Translations under genes and position numbers: made by a program | Notes under the pieces: generated by a model | What the model was told of the DNA's origin: nothing | Database searches by the model: none | Seen by the model: only the letters and a program-made list of their open reading frames with translations | Source of the DNA: Anaeramoeba flamelloides | Taxonomy: Eukaryota; Metamonada; Anaeramoebidae | Length of the DNA: 64,000 nt | Reading direction: 5' to 3' | Assembly: GCA_027625915.1 (NCBI GenBank) | Contig: JANTQA010000033.1 | Coordinates: 4,340,001 to 4,404,000, forward strand | Shown here: one piece after another, positions 58,565 through 64,000 of the stretch | Position numbering within the stretch: the first letter of the stretch is position 1 | Layout: the number at the start of each line of letters is the position of its first letter

Positions 58565-59780
58565 TTAAGGGATTAGCATCTACCAAGGAGAAGCCTAGGA
58601 TCAAAGTATGTTGTTATTGGACCTAACCAAATCACATTTGTGTTACATGGTTCAAATGTCGCTAAAAAATCGATTGCAAAGTACAGTGATCAAAATAAAG
58701 CGTGCACAACGACTATAATCCGTGTTTCAAAATATTATCCGTGCTTTTTTTTATTCTTGTACCAAGGCAAAATCCAATCTACTACCAAATAGTATACCTG
58801 AGCCCAAATCAATTTTGAAAGTAAAGTACTGGTTATTTTCAGTAAAATTTAAATTATTAATGCAAATAGTTGAAAATTTTTCATAATAATCTCAATTTTT
58901 TTGAAATTTTTTGTTTTTTTGTTTATTAAAATTTTTCTTAAAAATTAACTCTATTTTTTGAGATAAATTTTCAAATTTGATCCTTTATTTTTAGAATTTC
59001 TTTTTAAATAATAGAACTTTAAGAAACCAGTACCATATTTTTTTAGTGTTTATTATTGTTTTTTTTGATAGGTTGATGTATAGGTTTTTTATAACAAAAA
59101 AACACGCTTTATATTTTTTTGCACGCTTTATTTTGACTACAGTAGTAATATTTGTTGATCTCATCAATTAAAAATGGTATATGTATTAGTAAAAAACCCA
59201 AGCAAATTCAGAATAAAATCTGCATTTCGCCATAAATTTAAGAAAGAATTATCAATATTCAGACTACAAAGTCATAAAATATCTTTCTTAAATTTATGGC
59301 GAAATGTAGATTAGGTACTAAAAAATTCGTTTTTTTTTGAAAATTAAATAATTAATGAAGAAAGTTTTTTTTCAAATTATTTCTCAAATCATGCAAATAT
59401 ATTGATGCTACAAGTAGATTTATAAAAAGCAAACAAAATTAATCCGTCTTTGTGCTTTTATGTTGATGATTATTGAGTTATCCTTTGAAATTCAAAAATT
59501 ATAAAAATAGTTACTTTTGGAAGTTCTAAATCTAAATTATTAAATACTGGAATACTTTATTTTGGGTTTCTATTTTTAGGATTTGGAAAAGGAATTAAAA
59601 AAAAAATTTTTCAAAATGAAACTTTTTTACTAATTAGTACAAAATGTAATAATTTATTGTGCAATAAGACTTATAATAGATTTTTTAGAGCTATTCGAGC
59701 CGTGACGCACTAATACCATTTACACCCAATTACAACACACTTTGATTATAGAGGAATCTATGGTGACGCTAATCCCTTAA
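58565..59780 (+). mobile_element. TTAA-GGGATTAG element interrupted by another element
   Basis: The ends are TTAA-GGGATTAGCATCTACC and GACGCTAATCCC-TTAA, an exact TTAA on both sides. The body is collinear with 49257-50026 apart from the insertion at 58684-59142. It also has an internal hairpin (TTTCGCCATAAATTTAAGAA with its complement about 60 bases later). Confidence 0.8.
58684..59142. mobile_element. CAGTGATC element, copy 1 (nested, TA target duplication)
   Basis: TA-CAGTGATCAAAATAAAGCG at the left and CGCTTTATTTTGACTACAG-TA at the right, 459 bases. CAGT ends beside a duplicated TA are the Tc1/mariner signature. The other copy of the host element reads AAGTAGTAAT at the same place (TA at 49374-49375), the unoccupied site. 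There is no coding capacity. Confidence 0.88.
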
Positions 59781-60202
59781 CTCGAAAATACTATTATAAT
59801 CCAATTAAAAAATGTAAATTATTAGTTCACTTTCCAAAAATAGTTTTTTCAAGTTAATAGTTGAAGAAAACCCAAAGATCTTGACAATATCATTTAGAAA
59901 TGATATTTTTAGACATTAAATTAAACTTCCTTTGTAAACTCTGAGATAAAATTTTTACTGCTGATATGATTGTAACAGTAATAATTAATATTCATTTTTA
60001 GAAATTGATATAAACATTTTTATTTATTAATTGGAAAATAACAGTATTATATATAAAGTGGGGCAGTGAACCGAAGGTTTTGAATTTTCGACCTTTACAA
60101 GAGAAATTTCCAATTTAGTTCGAAAAAAGGATGGGATAATGGGCAAATTACATTAAAATCCCAAAATTAGAAATTTTAATAAGATCTTTGAACTTATCTT
60201 TC

Positions 60203-60756
60203 TTTAACCTGTAAAATACATCAAATTGGAAAAATTATTACCTTGTGTCAGGTGTGGTGGCGTGTTATTATAGTTCTTAGCTGATCGATCTTGGACTTTG
60301 TATGGTTTTTAATAGAGTTTCAAAATGAAAATTTTTCGAAATAATTTTTTAAATGAAATTAAAATCGAAGAAAGTAAGATAAATATATCAAAAGATAAGT
60401 TATAAAAAAATGTGTTTTGTGGGTTTTGGTTGAAATTTTTAATTACTTTTGGTTTTATTAGTAGCTTTTACATTTTTTGATTCTTTTAGGTAAATCAGTA
60501 AAATCGAAATAAATATTTTAATTGTTAATCTCAGAAATCATTTATTTGACAAAATAACTCCCAGGTTCTTGGCCTTTCACTCTTTAATTCAGATTTCAGA
60601 TTAAAAGGAAAAAGAAATGAAAAAAATCATTTTTTAACAATCTAATAAAATTCATACAATAAAGTAGCTGATTGTTCGACTGGGAATATAAAAAAAAACA
60701 TCTTTAACATAGTTTCAAGATCGTATGATTCCAAGTTACAGGGATTTGAAACCTTA
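60203..60756. mobile_element. GGTTTACAATCCC-family element, copy 3 (diverged)
   Basis: TTAA-CCTGTAAAATACATC at the left and TACAGGGATTTGAAACC-TTAA at the right. Internal TCTTAGCTGATCGATCTTGG and GTGTCAGGTGTGGTGGCGTG match the copies at 23574 and 24487. The arms have diverged, suggesting an older insertion. Confidence 0.65.
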
Positions 60757-60797
60757 AAGGAAATAGAATTAATTTATTAAAAAAAAAAAAAAAACTC

Positions 60798-61266
60798 CAG
60801 TGATCAAAATAGTACGTGCTTAACAACTCAAATCAATTTTCACAACAAATTGTTACTTTTTTTTTCTTCTTATATCAATGGAACAACTAATTTACTGCCC
60901 AAGAATATACCTAAGATCAAATCAATTTTGAAACTAAACTCCTTGTTATTTTTAGGAAATTTTGAATTAAGAATGAAATTTATTAAAAATTTTTTGTAAT
61001 TTTCTCGACTTTTGTAAGTTTTTTGTTTTTTGATGATTAATATTTTCAAAAAATTTACTCTATTTTTTGAGATAAATTTCCAATTTAATCGTCATTTTTA
61101 TAATTTCTTTTTAAAAAATAAAACTTGAAGAAATTCATACCTTACTTTCTTACAGTTTATAGTATTTTCTTTGATTGGTTAATGTATAAGCTTTCTCTAA
61201 AATAGAAACACTTTTTTATTTGGAAATACCAATTAAACTATTCTGTGCGCATTATTTTAACACTAG
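60798..61266. mobile_element. CAGTGATC element, copy 2
   Basis: Left CAGTGATCAAAATAGTACGT, right GTGCGCATTATTTTAACACTAG-TA. Internal ATATACCTAAGATCAAATCA and TCTATTTTTTGAGATAAATT match copy 1. The left-hand TA is lost. Confidence 0.75.
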
Positions 61267-62253
61267 TAAAAAAAAAAAAATAAAATTTTTTGTGATATCC
61301 AGAAATAATTGATTTAAATTTGGGTAATCCTATTTTATAGACCCATTGTTAAATCTTTGATTTTTAACATCTTGAATTTGATAAACAATAATTAAAAAAA
61401 CTTTTTTCAAAAAAGTCAAACAACAGTTTTCAAAAAATGACTAATAAATGTTGAATAACATTTACTTCACCCTGTCCGATTCACACCATTTGAGTAGTTT
61501 GTGAAACACTTTGACAAACTTTTAGTCCAAAAAACTTGAAAAAGTTGCACTCGTATTTTTCTTTGATGTCTTTTTACCACAAAGCGACTGAAGTCCTAAA
61601 ATTCTGTCAAAATAAATATCAATATTTTTTTGAAAATTAATATTTTTGGCTGACTTTAAAATTAAAATAAAAAAATCAAAGGAAGACATTAGTTTAAAAG
61701 ATTTGAAAAAATTGAGATGACATATGAATTGTAAGCAAAACAATTTTTTTAACTTAAAAATGTAAGATCTCAAAACTCCAATAAATAAAAAAGAGTAAAA
61801 AATATTATTTTTCAGTCTACACAAATGCCTAATATCACACGGTTTAATAAGGAATACCATTAAAAGCGTAAAAAAAAGAGCTTTTAAAAAAAAAAGTGAT
61901 TAATTTGATCACAGTACTTTTTCAAAAAGAACCATTAGTGTCACCAATAAAAACAATTTAAAAAAAGTAAATCACCCTAAAAATGGATTAAATTTTGATC
62001 AATTCGATAAGGAAAAGGAAGTGATCACAATTAATTGAAAAAAAAATGATTGTAAACTCAACAAATCAATCAGAATAAAAGAAGATCAAATAGAGGTCCA
62101 AAATATTTGATCCAAAAAAATAATTTCAATTTAATTTACGTATTTTTTTAAGTGAATCCCTTTTTTCCAATCTTCGTTTTTTGACACTTTCAACATACAC
62201 ACCAAACTATATATTTCTCAAAACTAATCTTAGAAGCAAAAGCAAGCTTTGAA

Positions 62254-64000
62254 ATGAATCTTTCACAGATCATCATCGCATTTCTCTTATTCTTCGAATT
62301 ATCTGCAACACCTCTATGGGTACATTCTTGGAAAAGAATAAATCTACAAGGCAAAGCAATGAACAACAGGGTTTGTAATTATTCCAAATCCGAGTGCCAT
62401 TGGAACGATTACTTATCATCACTTCTGGTGATCTTTTTGTTGTTTTCCATACTGAGTCTCATTTTTTTGATCTTGTTTTTGTTTTGGGCTTTTTTTAATC
62501 CACTTTTCCACAAAATCAAATCACGTCTAAATTCTTCAAACACACCAAGCTACCGTTCTTTTTTGAACAACACCAAATTCAAGCAATTACTGAAGCACAT
62601 TAGTATTCGATCTCAATCTAGATCAAGTCAAAAAAAACAACAACAACAACAACAACAATCACAACAACAGCAGCAGCAAGAACAAAACCAAAACCAAGCC
62701 AAATCATTAATTAGTCGAAAAAACGGGAAGAGGTTAGGGATCAAAATCAAAGTATTAAGAAGGATCTTCTTGATCTTCTTTTTTGTCCTAGCTCTCTTGT
62801 CTTATTGCTTTGCACTTTTTGGATCAAATTTAGTTTCAAATGGAGTTTACGGAGTCAACTCAATAATTCTTAAGCAATCTAAAAAAGTCAAGCGCATTGT
62901 GACAAATATTGACAAAACCTTGAGGGAGTTCAATTCAAATTTGAACTTTGAATCCATCATCAAATCAACAGTGAGATTGACAAAGCAAACCGAACATATG
63001 AAGAAGCAGTTCGACCACTATAATACCATTCGTGAATCTATAGTCATTGCAGTGTTTACAGTCGTGCTGGTTTTGGTTTCGATTTCTTTTGTTTTGATGC
63101 TTCGGCAAACAAAAAAAGAAATTAGCCTGAAAATGAAAAAAATAGTGAGGTTTGTTGGGATTGTTTCCTTAATATTTTGTTCGGTTGTTTGGCTAATTGT
63201 TTCCTTTCACATTGGGGCGCTTGTGTTTGTTAGTGACACGTGCTATGAAGTTGGGCCAAAGGGGGAAGCAGAAAAGACTTTGGATGCCTTTCTTGGCTGT
63301 GGGGATGTTCAGGAATATTCCACTTTTTTGGATCCTTGTGAAAAGTATATTGAAAGCAGCAAGGTATTTGGGTGTCTTGCAATCGAGTCTCTTTGCGAAC
63401 TGAAATTTCTCACAACCAAGGGCAACCTTGAATGTTTAACAAGCAATTTCCATTGTAACAAAATCAAATCAAAGAACCCCTTTGTTCACTGGGACAGAGA
63501 GCTGATACCAAATTTTGAAAAGGGATGCTATGACCCAAATTCCCCATTTATTCCCCATAAATGCGGCGAAAATGCACAAGCCTCTTGCCCCGCGAATTTG
63601 GTTTGGAATGAAAGCCAATGCTTAAGACTCGACACAATTGAACAATGCTCAAAGGAAAACAAATTCGTGAATTTCTCGCCTCTATGCAAAAAATATCTTG
63701 AGTCTGAGCATGTCTTTGAGAGCGCCTCAAATTTACTTTCAGACGTAAACACCCTTCTCAACTGTTCTCTTGTCAAAGACTCATGGAAATCAGTTTCAAA
63801 TTCAGTCTGTAAGGCAACATTTCAATCAATTCAAACAATTATCATTTCCTCATCAGTGTTCACCTGCGTTCTCATGATATTTGCTTTTCTTTCGATCCAT
63901 ACCACAAAAAATATCATACAATCCACCAATTCTGAAAAAATTCCTCTTTTGAAAGAGCTGGAAATTAAAACAATAACTTTTAATCAGAATAATTCAATTC
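62254..64000 (+). CDS. Tweety-like multi-pass membrane protein (partial, runs off window)
   Basis: The frame is open from the ATG at 62254 to the window end (582 codons) with no stop. Tweety proteins are five-span plasma-membrane proteins linked in animals to volume-regulated anion currents and to cell shape. Seen here: an N-terminal hydrophobic signal or anchor; DYLSSLLVIFLLFSILSLIF (span); a cytoplasmic loop with a polyglutamine tract (about residues 127-148); FLIFFFVLALLSYCFALFG (span); an extracellular helical region with VKRIVTNIDKTLREF; the spans SIVIAVFTVVLVLVSISFVL and VGIVSLIFCSVVWLIVSF; then FVSDTCYEV, like the SDFC motif that follows the fourth span in tweety proteins. A domain with about 17 Cys and a final span (about 532-552) complete it. 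Prominin-type proteins are the alternative. No intron was detected. Codon use is less A/T-biased than the flanks. Confidence 0.82.
   Translation, partial: MNLSQIIIAFLLFFELSATPLWVHSWKRINLQGKAMNNRVCNYSKSECHWNDYLSSLLVIFLLFSILSLIFLILFLFWAFFNPLFHKIKSRLNSSNTPSYRSFLNNTKFKQLLKHISIRSQSRSSQKKQQQQQQQSQQQQQQEQNQNQAKSLISRKNGKRLGIKIKVLRRIFLIFFFVLALLSYCFALFGSNLVSNGVYGVNSIILKQSKKVKRIVTNIDKTLREFNSNLNFESIIKSTVRLTKQTEHMKKQFDHYNTIRESIVIAVFTVVLVLVSISFVLMLRQTKKEISLKMKKIVRFVGIVSLIFCSVVWLIVSFHIGALVFVSDTCYEVGPKGEAEKTLDAFLGCGDVQEYSTFLDPCEKYIESSKVFGCLAIESLCELKFLTTKGNLECLTSNFHCNKIKSKNPFVHWDRELIPNFEKGCYDPNSPFIPHKCGENAQASCPANLVWNESQCLRLDTIEQCSKENKFVNFSPLCKKYLESEHVFESASNLLSDVNTLLNCSLVKDSWKSVSNSVCKATFQSIQTIIISSSVFTCVLMIFAFLSIHTTKNIIQSTNSEKIPLLKELEIKTITFNQNNSI

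Larger units (their letters stand above)
58073..62253. other. Intergenic region before the tweety-like gene
   Basis: About 4.2 kb between divergent genes. It holds a TTAA element with a nested TA element (58565-59780), inverted R-repeat sequence (about 59800-60060), a GGTTTACAATCCC-family element (about 60203-60756) and a second CAGTGATC element (60798-61266). A minus-strand frame at 61522-61860 has no recognised domain. The promoter of the last gene lies in the A/T-rich stretch after 61900. Confidence 0.6.

Noticed and set aside
61522-61860. Minus-strand 112-residue frame
   Set aside because: Somewhat mixed composition, but no domain, no splice context and no paralogue. Left unannotated.

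Overview
The window is very A+T-rich nuclear DNA from a unicellular eukaryote. It is full of homopolymer A/T tracts, genes are interrupted by GT..AG introns, and there is a Pol III-type tRNA gene and dense short transposable elements. Gene content (eL32, a nonaspanin, LIM and PH/SH3/RhoGAP signalling proteins, prefoldin, a tweety-like channel, proteins rich in Asn/Gln or in Lys-Glu-Lys-Gly repeats) fits an amoeboid protist. The low-complexity style resembles Anaeramoeba-type or amoebozoan genomes, but that is inference only. The standard code is used, with TAA as the usual stop.

Layout. 0.8-2.0 kb: minus-strand PH...SH3 protein. 3.9-4.4 kb: ribosomal protein eL32 (two exons). 8.4-17.7 kb: a nine-membrane-span TM9SF/nonaspanin gene in four exons, with introns of 3.2 and 4.3 kb. 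20.4-21.1 kb: LIM-domain protein. 24.2-32.2 kb: PH-RhoGAP-SH3-coiled-coil protein in four exons; a 5.6 kb intron splits its RhoGAP domain, which lacks the arginine finger. 34.0-34.6 kb: prefoldin subunit 1-like protein. 41.6 kb: probable intron-containing tRNA. 46.8-48.5 kb (minus): unrecognised 554-residue protein with Lys-Gly/Glu-Lys repeats. 52.4-58.1 kb (minus): RRM plus anticodon-binding-like domain protein (NCOA5-like), two exons across a 3.7 kb intron. 62.3 kb to the end: tweety-like membrane protein cut by the window edge.

Between and inside the genes lie at least eight families of short, mostly non-autonomous elements: about 200 bp near-perfect palindromes bounded by TA (Tc1/mariner-like); about 460 bp elements with CAGTGATCAAAAT ends; TTAA-bounded elements (three with GGGA ends, three with GGTTTACAATCCC ends); an array-of-hairpins element with GTGTCGTCAAGTGCC ends; a composite element with GTGAGTCA ends; and several dispersed repeats. 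One TA-flanked element sits inside a TTAA element, and a second copy of the host element 9 kb away preserves the empty site. The unusually long introns are made largely of these repeats. The protein genes show no operon-like linkage; the recurrent themes are actin/Rho signalling (PH, RhoGAP, SH3, LIM, prefoldin) and membrane trafficking.

All splice models come from reading GT/AG signals and phase by eye. No database search or base-composition calculation was done.
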